From Gammaproteobacteria bacterium (GTDB lineage Bacteria > Pseudomonadota > Gammaproteobacteria > UBA6429 > Thiohalophilaceae), in NCBI GenBank assembly GCA_030148325.1, contig JASBTR010000205.1:1-64000 (forward strand): a DNA stretch of 64,000 nucleotides. Direction: 5' to 3'. Position 1 is the stretch's first letter. The number at the start of each line of letters is the position of its first letter. The notes beneath the pieces are model-generated. The model saw only the letters and a program-made list of their open reading frames with translations. It did not search any database and was not told the origin of the DNA. A program made the translations under genes and the position numbers. Shown here in pieces: positions 10,280 through 19,320 of the stretch.

Positions 10280-11052
10280 TGAACATCGACCCGCGTGCCG
10301 TCATTCATCCTGATGCAAAACTGGCAGAGGGCGTCAGTGTCGGTCCCTTTTCAGTTATTGGCGCGAATGTCGAGATAGGTGAAGGAAGCTGGGTTGGTCC
10401 TCACGTCGTTATTAATGGGCCGACGACCATGGGGCGTGAAAACCGTATTTTCCAGTTCGCCTCCATTGGTGAGGCGCCGCAGGATAAAAAATTTCATGGT
10501 GAAGATTCAAAGCTGGTTATCGGCAATGGCAATACCATTCGTGAATTTGTCACCATCCATCGCGGTACTGAAGATGGCGGGGGTATCACATCAATTGGTG
10601 ATGATAACTGGTTGATGGCCTATATCCATATTGCGCACGACTGCATTATTGGCAATCATACTATTTTTTCCAACGGCGCATCCCTGGCAGGACACGTACA
10701 GGTGGATGACTATGCTATTCTGGGTGGCTTCACGCTGGTGCACCAATTCTGTCACATTGGTATACATGCTTTCTGCGGTATGGGCAGCGCTATTGGCAAG
10801 GATGTCACGCCCTATACATTGGTAAAAGGAAACCCGGCGCATCCTCGTGGATTAAATCTGGAAGGACTAAAGCGACACGGTTATTCCGGCGATCTTATCC
10901 GGGAACTACGGGATGCGTATAAAACAGTTTATCGTATGGGGCTGACTGCCGAGGAAGCGAGATCACGCTTAAGTGCGGTAGCTGAAAAGCATGAAGAGGT
11001 GCGCTTGTTTGTTGAGTTTATCGAAAACTCCGGGCGTGGGATTTTACGCTAA
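10276..11052 (+). CDS. lpxA: UDP-N-acetylglucosamine (or GlcNAc3N) acyltransferase LpxA
   Basis: LpxA puts the first 3-hydroxyacyl chain on the UDP-sugar in lipid A synthesis. The 258-residue chain is a left-handed beta-helix of hexapeptide repeats; catalytic His121 lies in HIAHDC and corresponds to E. coli His125. The position equivalent to E. coli Gly173, the hydrocarbon ruler, is Met169 in GMGSAIGKD, as in Pseudomonas aeruginosa LpxA, which favours a C10 chain. With GnnA/GnnB-like genes nearby, the true substrate may be UDP-GlcNAc3N. Confidence 0.95.
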   Translation: MMNIDPRAVIHPDAKLAEGVSVGPFSVIGANVEIGEGSWVGPHVVINGPTTMGRENRIFQFASIGEAPQDKKFHGEDSKLVIGNGNTIREFVTIHRGTEDGGGITSIGDDNWLMAYIHIAHDCIIGNHTIFSNGASLAGHVQVDDYAILGGFTLVHQFCHIGIHAFCGMGSAIGKDVTPYTLVKGNPAHPRGLNLEGLKRHGYSGDLIRELRDAYKTVYRMGLTAEEARSRLSAVAEKHEEVRLFVEFIENSGRGILR

Positions 11053-11128
11053 ATTGTTATTACACCGAGCCTGATTCATTGGGTGGGATGCTGCTGAGGA
11101 ACGAAGCGCATCGGTCGAGTTAATTAAC

Positions 11129-12025
11129 ATGTCAGAAAAATATAACAAACCATCTACCTTACTGGCGATCAGCATTCTGGCGCTGGCAGCATCGCTGGTC
11201 TATCTCACCTTTGAATTATCCCGTTTTATCCGTCAGGTTCCGGATATACTGGAAAATATTCGTACAACCAGTGAAAAGGTAGAACCGGTGCTGGAAGAAG
11301 TCAGTCAGCTTCGTGATTTGATTCCGCCGATTCTTGATGAGGTTAGAGCAACCCGCAAACAGATCCCGGCAATTCTTGACGAAATCAAACATGTGCGTGA
11401 GGCGATTCCCCCGATCCTGACCGAGGTGGATAAAACACGGGAGCAGCTTCCGGTAGTGCTTGATGAAGTTGCGGCCGTACGAGGACAACTGCCATCGGTA
11501 CTGGCATCGGTTGATTCTGTGTCTACGGAAATGAAAGCCTATCGCCCGATTGCTTCTGATGCACTAATACAACTGAGTGAAGTAAGAAAAGAAGTACCCG
11601 TAACCCTGGATCGGGTTGATGGCCTTATTGCCAGTGCTGGCGTGGCAGCCGGTGAGGCAAGTTCCGGGGTGCTAACCGGCGCAATTAGCGGCCTGATAAC
11701 CGCACCCTTCAAAATAGTGGGAAGTTTCGCCAGTAGCATACTGAAAATGAGCGAGGATGAAGCGCATAATTATACCGAAGAGGATCTTCTCCTGGTTAAG
11801 GAACATGGTCAGAGTTTACTGGCTAAAGGGAAACTGAATGATTCGCACAAGTGGGAAAACAAGGACACAGGCAAGAACTTCAAGGTTAGCCTGAACAAGA
11901 TCTATTCAAAAGATAGTCTGGCATGCCGTGACCTGCTTCTGCAAGCATGGTCGGAGTCAAAATTAACAGTCAATAAAGTTGTTAGCGTTTGCATGAACGA
12001 TGAAGGTGAGTGGGAACATCATTAA
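11129..12025 (+). CDS. Membrane-anchored protein with seven 14-residue repeats and surface-antigen-like C terminus
   Basis: I do not recognise this 298-residue protein as a named family. It has a short cytoplasmic end, one membrane helix at residues 10-30, then seven tandem 14-residue repeats starting at residues 37, 51, 65, 79, 93, 107 and 121 with consensus IPPILDEVxxxRxQ, predicted to form a rigid helical stalk. Residues 173-205 are rich in Gly/Ala/Ser (glycine-zipper-like). The last 60 residues (HKWENKDTGK, then CRD, then VCMNDEGEW) resemble the C-terminal domain of 17-kDa surface antigen proteins. It stands alone between lpxA and a toxin-antitoxin pair. An envelope role is inferred. Confidence 0.8.
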   Translation: MSEKYNKPSTLLAISILALAASLVYLTFELSRFIRQVPDILENIRTTSEKVEPVLEEVSQLRDLIPPILDEVRATRKQIPAILDEIKHVREAIPPILTEVDKTREQLPVVLDEVAAVRGQLPSVLASVDSVSTEMKAYRPIASDALIQLSEVRKEVPVTLDRVDGLIASAGVAAGEASSGVLTGAISGLITAPFKIVGSFASSILKMSEDEAHNYTEEDLLLVKEHGQSLLAKGKLNDSHKWENKDTGKNFKVSLNKIYSKDSLACRDLLLQAWSESKLTVNKVVSVCMNDEGEWEHH

Positions 12026-12034
12026 TCTCTGCGG

Positions 12035-12187
12035 GTTTAATTCCCCGCTGCTTGCAGCGAAGTACTATTGTGCAGCTTCAACCCTTCATGCACAGGTGAG
12101 CTGCACATGTTCGCCTCATACTGCTCGAAGGGTAGAAGGCGGAACCTGAAACCAATACCACGTAGCTTGCTGCGGGGTAGTTTATTC
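12035..12187. repeat. Dispersed element, family I copy 1, in the 12026-12368 gap
   Basis: The stretch begins TTTAATTCCCCGCTGCTTG and ends CGTAGCTTGCTGCGGGGTAG, partly self-complementary ends, with smaller hairpins inside. The same order of blocks occurs at 29679-29807, and a left-end fragment at 22143-22200. The rest of the gap (12188-12368) shows no gene I can support. Confidence 0.7.
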
Positions 12188-12368
12188 ATATGCCAGGTAT
12201 GTGCCATGAGCGGCCGTTGTGCCATTAATACAAGTAGGCGGAGATTTCTCCGAAGCAGACAATCAGATAATGATATTTTTATTGATGAACTTGTATATGG
12301 CGCTCAGTCACAACGCTGCCGGATAAACCATCGGGCATAATGAATCGCGGTGGTAATTACCAACTTGC

Positions 12369-13171
<803 letters not shown>

Positions 13172-13189
13172 CAGAGTTTCTCTCCTATT

Positions 13190-13254
13190 TGTACTTATTG
13201 AAAGTGTACACGCATATCCGAGACTGTTCAAGCTGTACTTCTTCAATACGTACA
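13190..13254. promoter_or_regulatory. Twin operator of the toxin-antitoxin operon
   Basis: Two 21-bp palindromes of identical design, TGTAC-N11-GTACA, lie at 13190-13210 and 13234-13254, upstream of the antitoxin start (13171, minus strand). Their centres are 44 bp apart, about four helical turns, so two antitoxin dimers could bind the same face of the DNA. The promoter is probably within or between them. Confidence 0.75.
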
Positions 13255-13699
13255 AATGCTGCCTGTCGAACAAATGAAAATCTTTATAAATTCCAGATAT
13301 TTATCTTAAATGTGCCCGATCCAGAGGTTCCGCTTTTTGATAAATTTGATAAAACTTCCACAAAGCAGACTTTCTCCCTCATGGAATATTTTATAAGTGT
13401 GCTGGTTTGGCAAGAAGTGCCGGTTGGCTCCCCAAGCATGTTGCTTCCTTTCTAAAACAGTCATTTCGTCCATAAAAAGGGCTTTCCTGGCGCGATTTTA
13501 TTCCCTTTTAGGGCTGAAATACCATTATATTTCAAAGAATTGCGTGGGTCCGATCCCACCAGACCCAGCAGACATGTTAAACCTTACCAGTTGAGTCAGG
13601 TGATCCTAGCTTGATGGCTTGGGCTATTTTTTATTTGAGACTTATCACTGGAATTTGAATGCCACTGTTTATGGGAGCACCACCCTCGTAACGAAAGTC
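13255..13699. other. Gap between TA operators and transposase remnant
   Basis: No gene, RNA or clear repeat could be supported in these 445 bases. Short open frames occur but carry no recognisable motif. The stretch is AT-richer than the flanking housekeeping genes and is probably degraded mobile DNA. Confidence 0.5.
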
Positions 13700-13915
13700 G
13701 TAGTAGATTTAACTCACACCACATAAGCACAAAGATCAATAGCAAAGTGCTGGCCAGTTCCAGCAGGCGGTCTTCAATCCATTGTCTGCGATGTTCGTAA
13801 TTGTTGCCAGTGAAGGAGTCTTTACCACACAGAAAAGCGCGGCAACACAACGAGAAATGCAATGATAATAGGGAGTGGCATCAAGAGATACTAATGTTTT
13901 CCTTGGTTTTGGCAT
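13700..13915 (-). pseudogene. Y1 (REP-associated tyrosine) transposase remnant
   Basis: Starting at the ATG at 13915 (minus strand) the translation reads [19 protein letters not shown] then ISRCV, the N terminus of a widespread Y1-type transposase. A one-base loss near 13842 shifts the frame to [27 protein letters not shown], and another near 13755 shifts to [10 protein letters not shown]. The reading then ends before the HxH metal motif. At least two frameshifts and a large 3' deletion make it inactive. Relatives of this family mobilise REP-type palindromes. Confidence 0.8.
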
Positions 13916-14006
13916 AGCGCTGTCCCTAGCAGATTATTTGCATGAGATTACAAACTTGATATGCTTGTGTCAATTTATTGATGGGTGTCCATAATTAACC
14001 CTGGAA

Positions 14007-14155
14007 TTAGCAAATAGCACCGTCACCCTGGATGCGATGCACTGCCAGAAGAAGACGGCAAAATTGATCCGTCAACGTAAAGCGCATTATGTACTCTGTG
14101 TGAAGGGGAATCAGAAAGGCTTGCTGGAAGAGCTAACAGACTGGACACGATGCGT
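14007..14155 (+). pseudogene. ISAs1-family transposase fragment
   Basis: An open segment reads STVTLDAMHCQKKTAKLIRQ followed by RKAHYVLCVKGNQKGLLEEL, which is the DAMGCQ/KGNQ region of ISAs1-family (H-repeat type) transposases around the second catalytic aspartate. Only about 50 codons remain; both ends of the gene are gone. It abuts the 3' end of lpxB. Confidence 0.8.
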
Positions 14156-14174
14156 AAGATTGAGGCTTTCTGGC

Positions 14175-15305
14175 TTATTGCTTCAACAGTTCCATTGTCA
14201 ATTCAGCAAGATCGCTAACCTCAGCGTCTGAACTCAACTTTGCTCTTACTTTCTGTAATTCATGTCTAATTGACTGGTTATACTCTGGCTGTGTCAGCAT
14301 TCTGATAATTTCATCGGCAATTTTTTTCGCTTTGGCGTCATATTGAATCAGCTCAGGCACGACGCGTTTGCCGGCGACGATATTGCACAGGCCGATGTGA
14401 TCGACCTTGACCATCTGTTTTGCAATAAAATAGGAAAGAGCGGAGATACGATTGATGATGACCATCGGTGTGCCGATTAAGGCGATTTCAAGCGTCACCG
14501 TACCGGAGACGGTAACAATGGCGTCGCAGGCGGCCATGATATCGTAACTGCGATTTTCAATCATTGTAATGGGCGGCGTCTCTGCCTCAATATAAGGGGT
14601 GAAAATTTCACGTTTGAGGGTAGAGGCGACGGGCAGCAGGAACTGGATTTGCGGGTTCTGCTGTTTCAGTTGTTTTGCGGTTTCAACAATGATAGGCATC
14701 AGGCGTTTGACTTCGCTCTGGCGGCTGCCGGGAAACAGGCCCACCACAGGTTGCTCTGCATTCAGTCCAAATTCAGTACAGAGATGTTCTCGATCGGCAC
14801 TGGCATGGACTTCTTCGGCCAGTGGATGGCCGACAAAACGCACCGGGACATTGTGCCGGTGATAGAAGTCGAGTTCGAAGGGGAAAATGACCGCCATCAT
14901 GTCGACCAGTTTGCGAATTTTTTTGACCCGCCACTGACGCCAGGCCCAGATCTGTGGGCTGATATAGAACAGGACTTTTATGCCAAGCTGTTTGGCGGTT
15001 TTGGCAAGCCGTAGATTGAATTCGGGATAGTCGGTAAGAAACAGAAGATCGGGTGGATCCGTTTTCAGGATTTCGCGCATCCTGTCCAGCGCGCCGAAGA
15101 TTACCTTGCGATGCGCCCAGATCTCAATCAGGCCAACCACGGCCATCTCAGACGAGTCGACAAGAATTTCCACACCGGCCCTGCGCATAGATTCGCCGCC
15201 GATACCGAAAAATTTCACCGAGGGATCGATGTTATGCACGGCCTCAACCAGTCGGGCGGAATGCTGATCCCCGGAGGCCTCTCCGGCGATAATCATGACA
15301 CGCAT
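14175..15305 (-). CDS. lpxB: Lipid A disaccharide synthase
   Basis: LpxB joins lipid X to the UDP-diacyl sugar to form the tetraacyl disaccharide, at the inner membrane. The 376-residue GT-B enzyme begins MRVMIIAGEASGDQHSARL and has LPVASTLKREIFTPY and ATVSGTVTLEIALIGTPMV-type segments near residues 225 and 270. It is the last gene of a minus-strand operon, 9 nt after the gnnB-like gene. Relative to lpxA it is inverted and 3 kb away, although the two usually adjoin. Confidence 0.96.
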   Translation of the reverse strand: MRVMIIAGEASGDQHSARLVEAVHNIDPSVKFFGIGGESMRRAGVEILVDSSEMAVVGLIEIWAHRKVIFGALDRMREILKTDPPDLLFLTDYPEFNLRLAKTAKQLGIKVLFYISPQIWAWRQWRVKKIRKLVDMMAVIFPFELDFYHRHNVPVRFVGHPLAEEVHASADREHLCTEFGLNAEQPVVGLFPGSRQSEVKRLMPIIVETAKQLKQQNPQIQFLLPVASTLKREIFTPYIEAETPPITMIENRSYDIMAACDAIVTVSGTVTLEIALIGTPMVIINRISALSYFIAKQMVKVDHIGLCNIVAGKRVVPELIQYDAKAKKIADEIIRMLTQPEYNQSIRHELQKVRAKLSSDAEVSDLAELTMELLKQ

Positions 15306-15314
15306 GGGTTTCGC

Positions 15315-16403
15315 CTATAACGCTGACTCGATGACTTTGACAATTTCTTTTACCTGTTCATCGCCCAGTTCAGGAAAGACGGGCAGTGACAGACAATGTT
15401 TTACCACATCCTCGGTCACGGGCAGGCTGAGATTGGCGCAGAGGTCGGCAAACACTTTCTGTTTGTGCAGCGGAATGGGGTAATAAATTGCGCAACCGAT
15501 TTGCGAATCGAGCAGTTTCTGCATGATCGCATCGCGCCTGTCACTGAGCAGGGTGTACTGGTGATAGACGTGCTCACCCTTGCCGTCTTCATGTGGCGGG
15601 GTAACGAGATCTTTCAGCAGCGTACTATACTGATGCGCGGCACGGCGGCGACCTTCATTATAGCTCTTCATGCGCTTGAGTTTGATGCGCAGGATCACAG
15701 CCTGTATTTCATCGAGGCGGCTGTTATAGCCGATGATGTCATGATGGTAACGCTCACTGCTGCCGTGGTTGCGTAACTTCTTCAACTGCGCGGCGACATC
15801 GTCATCGTTGGTCGTGACCATACCGCCATCGCCGTAGCAGCCGAGATTTTTGCTGGGAAAGAAACTGTGGCAACCGGCGATACCGATGCCGCCGGTCATC
15901 CGGCCATTGATGGCAGCGCCAAAGGACTGGGCGCAGTCTTCTATAACCTTAAGCTTGTGTTTTTCTGCAATCGCCATGATCGCATCCATATCGGCCGGCT
16001 GCCCAAACAAATGCACCGGGATAATGGCGGTGGTTTTATCGGTGATCGCGGCTTCGATTTTTGATGGATCAATATTAAAAGTATCGGCTTCAATATCGAC
16101 AAACACCGGCGTGGCGCCGACATAGTCGATAGCTTCAGCCGTGGCGATAAAAGTAAACGCGGTGGTGATTACTTCGTCGCCCTTACCGATGCCGGCGGCA
16201 AGTAAGGCCAGGTGCAGGGCATCGGTGCCGGAGGCGCAGCTAACAGCATGCCTGACACCAAGATAATCGGCGGCCTCCTGTTCAAATGCCTGCACGTTGG
16301 GGCCAAGGATGAAATGGGTATTGTCAAAGGTTTCGGCCATGGCGGCCTGGATTTCATCTTTCAGTGTCTGGTACTGACCTTTGAGATCGACCATTGGGAT
16401 CAT
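15315..16403 (-). CDS. gnnB: DegT/DnrJ/EryC1 aminotransferase, probable GnnB (UDP-3-keto-GlcNAc aminotransferase)
   Basis: The 362-residue protein is a PLP-dependent sugar aminotransferase: GTDALHLALLA near residue 59, EDCAQSFGA near residue 155, and the Schiff-base lysine Lys185 in HSFFPSKNLGCYGDGG. I chose ATG 16403 (MIPMVDLKGQYQ) because the longer frame to 16499 runs into a repeat fragment (TTCGCCTGAAGGCGAA-like) and lacks family similarity. GnnB of Acidithiobacillus ferrooxidans aminates the 3-keto sugar made by GnnA. Tight linkage to lpxB favours this over WbpE-type O-antigen enzymes, which share the fold. Confidence 0.8.
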   Translation of the reverse strand: MIPMVDLKGQYQTLKDEIQAAMAETFDNTHFILGPNVQAFEQEAADYLGVRHAVSCASGTDALHLALLAAGIGKGDEVITTAFTFIATAEAIDYVGATPVFVDIEADTFNIDPSKIEAAITDKTTAIIPVHLFGQPADMDAIMAIAEKHKLKVIEDCAQSFGAAINGRMTGGIGIAGCHSFFPSKNLGCYGDGGMVTTNDDDVAAQLKKLRNHGSSERYHHDIIGYNSRLDEIQAVILRIKLKRMKSYNEGRRRAAHQYSTLLKDLVTPPHEDGKGEHVYHQYTLLSDRRDAIMQKLLDSQIGCAIYYPIPLHKQKVFADLCANLSLPVTEDVVKHCLSLPVFPELGDEQVKEIVKVIESAL

Positions 16404-16541
16404 AGTCTGGGTGCCTCGTAATCGTGTCGCTCTGGTTTGTGAAATACTATTGTCGGTATGGTTTGAGTCGTCCATGTTCGCCTGAAGGCGAAGCTGCATA
16501 ACCGATACTTGTCTGCCTGCGTCGGGGTAGTGTATTACTAT

Positions 16542-17480
16542 TTACTGCGCGTTGAGCAGACGGGTAATTTCGATGGCGGTTTCCAGTGCGCGCATACCTG
16601 CCTTGCCACTGACAACCGGTTCCCTGTTGTTTCTGATGCAGTCAAGGAAAGAACTGATTTCACTTAACAGGGCATCACCCTGTTCGAAAGTGCATTCCTC
16701 ACTGTTGACATCCGAGATACCGGGAAACATTTCGCCGCTGCCCTTTCGGTGGACCGCCAGTTTTTTGTCCTGAAAGTCTATGGAGATATAAGCATCCTGC
16801 TGGAACAGGCGCATCTTGCGTTCGCTTTTTACGCTGACGCGACTTGAGGTGACGTTGGCGACACAGCCGTTTTCAAATTCAATCCGGGCGTTGGCGATGT
16901 CGATATCTTTTGACAGCACCTGTACGCCGTTGGCGCTGATGTGTTTGACCGGTGAGTCGACAAAATCAAGAATAATGTCGATGTCATGAATCATCAGATC
17001 CAGGACGACGTTGACATCGGCGCCGCGGGGATTAAACGGTGCAATGCGGTGTGATTCGATGAACAGGGGTTGCTTAAGGATATCCTCCAGCGCCATGATC
17101 GCCGGGTTGAAACGTTCCAGGTGGCCGATCTGGAAAATCAGATTATTGGCTTCGGCCAGCGCAACCAGTTTGCCGGCTTCTTCCACGGTGGAGGTGATGG
17201 GCTTTTCCAGCAGCACGTGGATGTTGTTTTGCAGAAAAAAACTCGCAACCTCGTAATGCTTCTGAGTCGGCACAACGATGCTGACTGCATCTACCTTGCC
17301 GGGCAGTTCATGGTAATCGTGATAAACCTCAATCCCATGTTCGTCGGCAATGCCTTTGGCAACGTCCTGATTGGTATCACAGACGGCAATGAGTTGTGAA
17401 TCATCCAGTGAGGCGTATTTCTGGGCGTGAAATTTGCCCAGGTAGCCGACGCCGATTACTGCAGTTCTTAATTTTGTCAT
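16542..17480 (-). CDS. gnnA: Gfo/Idh/MocA oxidoreductase, probable GnnA (UDP-GlcNAc 3-dehydrogenase)
   Basis: The 312-residue protein has an N-terminal Rossmann fold (GVGYLG, residues 10-15) and the family lysine in LLEKPIT (residues 90-96), followed by QIGHLERFNPA near residue 117. GnnA oxidises the 3-OH of UDP-GlcNAc with NAD, the first of two steps to UDP-GlcNAc3N, the donor for amide-linked lipid A. It heads the gnnA-gnnB-lpxB operon. The alternative is WlbA/WbpB, which acts on UDP-GlcNAcA; context favours GnnA. Divergent from rnhB. Confidence 0.78.
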   Translation of the reverse strand: MTKLRTAVIGVGYLGKFHAQKYASLDDSQLIAVCDTNQDVAKGIADEHGIEVYHDYHELPGKVDAVSIVVPTQKHYEVASFFLQNNIHVLLEKPITSTVEEAGKLVALAEANNLIFQIGHLERFNPAIMALEDILKQPLFIESHRIAPFNPRGADVNVVLDLMIHDIDIILDFVDSPVKHISANGVQVLSKDIDIANARIEFENGCVANVTSSRVSVKSERKMRLFQQDAYISIDFQDKKLAVHRKGSGEMFPGISDVNSEECTFEQGDALLSEISSFLDCIRNNREPVVSGKAGMRALETAIEITRLLNAQ

Positions 17481-17675
17481 GATTGGGGTTTTATTATGGT
17501 CGCGTGGTGCGTTCCGGATGCGTTCCGGACAATGAAAAGAACGGGGATTTTCTCACTCTGGCACTGATAAATCAATGATATATAAGGTTACTGTACAGGA
17601 CGAGGCCGGTAACCGATTTGGGAGGAAGGGCGTTTTGCGGTAAGCTTTTGCGCAAAATTGGATAAGGGAGTCGGT

Positions 17676-18257
17676 GTGAAGGTTTTGATAGTAGAGGAAA
17701 GGGTTGCCGGGGTGGATGAGGTTGGGCGTGGTCCGCTGGCCGGGCCGGTGGTGGCGGCGGCGGTGATTCTGGATCCGCTCAGGCCGATTGAGGGACTGGT
17801 GGATTCGAAAAAAATCAGCGAGAAAAAGCGTGAACGACTGGCGCTGGAAATACGCGAAAAAGCGCTGGCCTGGGCGCTGGGACGCGCTGAAGTGGAGGAA
17901 ATCGATAGCATTAATATTCTTCAGGCCAGCCTGCTGGCGATGAAACGGGCGGTGGAGCAATTGCAGCCGGCGCCTGATCGCGCCCTGATCGATGGTAACC
18001 GTTGCCCCGAACTGGACTGCCCGGCCGAGGCCATTATCGGCGGTGATGCCACGGTGGCCGCGATTAGCGCGGCTTCGATTATCGCCAAGGTGGCGCGTGA
18101 TCAGGAAATGGTGGCGCTGGATGCGCACTATCCGGGTTACGGTCTGGCCCGGCATAAGGGCTATCCGACCAAAATGCACATCGAAGCCCTGCAGATACAT
18201 GGGGTGAGCTGTATCCATCGGCGCAGCTTCGGGCCGGTCAAAAAACTGATTGTTTAA
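17676..18257 (+). CDS. rnhB: Ribonuclease HII
   Basis: RNase HII removes ribonucleotides from DNA and RNA primers. The metal-binding DE pair is in [15 protein letters not shown] near residue 14; [20 protein letters not shown] and the C-terminal HRRSFGPVK are conserved. I chose GTG 17676 ([12 protein letters not shown]), 5 nt after GGGAG, over a TTG at 17658. Length about 193. In relatives it sits between lpxB and dnaE; here the lpxB block is flipped and the sucAB-lpd genes intervene before dnaE. Confidence 0.95.
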   Translation: MKVLIVEERVAGVDEVGRGPLAGPVVAAAVILDPLRPIEGLVDSKKISEKKRERLALEIREKALAWALGRAEVEEIDSINILQASLLAMKRAVEQLQPAPDRALIDGNRCPELDCPAEAIIGGDATVAAISAASIIAKVARDQEMVALDAHYPGYGLARHKGYPTKMHIEALQIHGVSCIHRRSFGPVKKLIV

Positions 18258-18328
18258 ACCAGTCTGTCACCGGTCTTTCACAGGCATTTGTTTTAATAAG
18301 AAAATCAGGTTATAAGATAGGGAATGAT

Positions 18329-18482
18329 CATATGTAGGTACTTAAGGAATTTATTCACCTGTAGGTTCGCCTTCAGGCGAACAGCAGCGGTTAAATAACG
18401 TAGAGTGTGGCGCATAATTGAGTATTTTGTACGGCTAAAGCCGTACCTACAATTGTTCACTCGCTTAAGTACCTACGTATGA
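18329..18482. mobile_element. 154-bp nested palindrome with 9-bp flanking direct repeats
   Basis: Outer arms of 13 bp (GTAGGTACTTAAG) at 18334-18346 and 18464-18476 enclose two perfect hairpins, 18365-18382 and 18429-18446. The direct repeat GGGAATGAT stands immediately outside on both sides (18320-18328 and 18483-18491), as a target-site duplication would. No coding frame. It has the look of a small non-autonomous insertion in the rnhB-HNH gap (18258-18563). Confidence 0.7.
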
Positions 18483-18563
18483 GGGAATGATATGTAGATG
18501 GTGGAAAGCTTCTTTCCATGTATCGCAGAAGTACAAGTTGTACCATAGATTTATGAGGACAGC

Positions 18564-19133
18564 ATGAACTTGCCATTGATATTGAGGCTGGATGTGACCG
18601 GCCAGCCGGTGAACTGGATCCCCTGGCAGGAGGCGGTCTGCCTGTATGCCCGCGATCGGGTGGCCTGGACGGCAGGGGAAAACAGGTTTTCTCTGCATGG
18701 TGGCGCCAGTCGCCTGACGGGTGAAGTCAGTGTCATCGAGATCAACTCTATTATTGCCGTCAAAGGCGAAAACCGGCGCCGCCTGCGCCAGCTTGCGCCC
18801 CCGCTTAACAATCTCGAACTGTTTCGTCGTGATCGCCATCTCTGCCTTTATTGCGGCAAGAGTCCGAAGGTCTCACAGCTGACCCGTGACCATGTCAAAC
18901 CAATTTCCCGCGGGGGTAAAAATCACTGGCTCAATGTGGTCACGGCCTGCAGGCGGTGTAATACACACAAGGGCAACAAAACACCGGAAGAAGCGGGTAT
19001 GCCGTTGCTGGCCATTCCCTATGTCCCCAATGTGGCGGAGTATCTGGTGCTGCGCAACCGGCGTATTCTTGGTGATCAAATGGAATTTCTTAAAATGCAG
19101 TTCAAGGAAGTTGACCGGGAATGGAAAATGTAG
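18564..19133 (+). CDS. HNH endonuclease family protein
   Basis: The 189-residue protein ends in a compact HNH domain: a zinc knuckle Cys94/Cys97 and Cys129/Cys132, the catalytic pair Asp109-His110 in TRDHVKPISRGG, Asn124, and the closing NTHKG (133-137). The first 80 residues are of unknown role. Such stand-alone proteins are common in Gammaproteobacteria and mostly of unknown function; no restriction or phage gene is near. ATG 18564 follows TATGAGGACAGC. Confidence 0.8.
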   Translation: MNLPLILRLDVTGQPVNWIPWQEAVCLYARDRVAWTAGENRFSLHGGASRLTGEVSVIEINSIIAVKGENRRRLRQLAPPLNNLELFRRDRHLCLYCGKSPKVSQLTRDHVKPISRGGKNHWLNVVTACRRCNTHKGNKTPEEAGMPLLAIPYVPNVAEYLVLRNRRILGDQMEFLKMQFKEVDREWKM

Positions 19134-19190
19134 GCTCGCGGTTTTCCTGCCGGATTATATAAACGTGGTCTTCATCCATAAAAGTTTGTA

Positions 19191-19286
19191 TTAAATGCAG
19201 AGGCGCCAGGACGCAGAGATTGTATGATTTTGATTATTAATAATCTTTTTCTTTGCGTCTCTGCGCCTTTGCGTTCTCTGCGTTAA
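19191..19286. repeat. Family D palindrome, copy 1
   Basis: An imperfect inverted repeat: left arm with ATGCAGAGGCGCCAGGACG, right arm CGTCTCTGCGCCTTTGCG ending TCTCTGCGTTAA. Family D consists of degenerate ACGCAAAGG/CGCAGAGG blocks and recurs about nine times in the window. This copy precedes sucA. Confidence 0.8.
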
Positions 19287-19320
19287 TTACCCATGTGTTA
19301 AGGATATATAATAAGGCCTG

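Noticed and set aside
12068-12340. 90-codon frame after the 14-residue-repeat gene
   Set aside because: It is read from the family I element and has no resemblance to a protein family.
15315-17480. O-antigen (WbpB/WbpE-like) reading of the sugar genes
   Set aside because: Possible from folds alone, but no other O-antigen gene is near and the genes share an operon with lpxB, so the lipid A reading is preferred.
17553-18218. 221-codon minus-strand frame opposite rnhB
   Set aside because: It is a shadow of rnhB, rich in His/Arg/Gln as expected from the complement of a GC-rich gene, and rnhB is certain.
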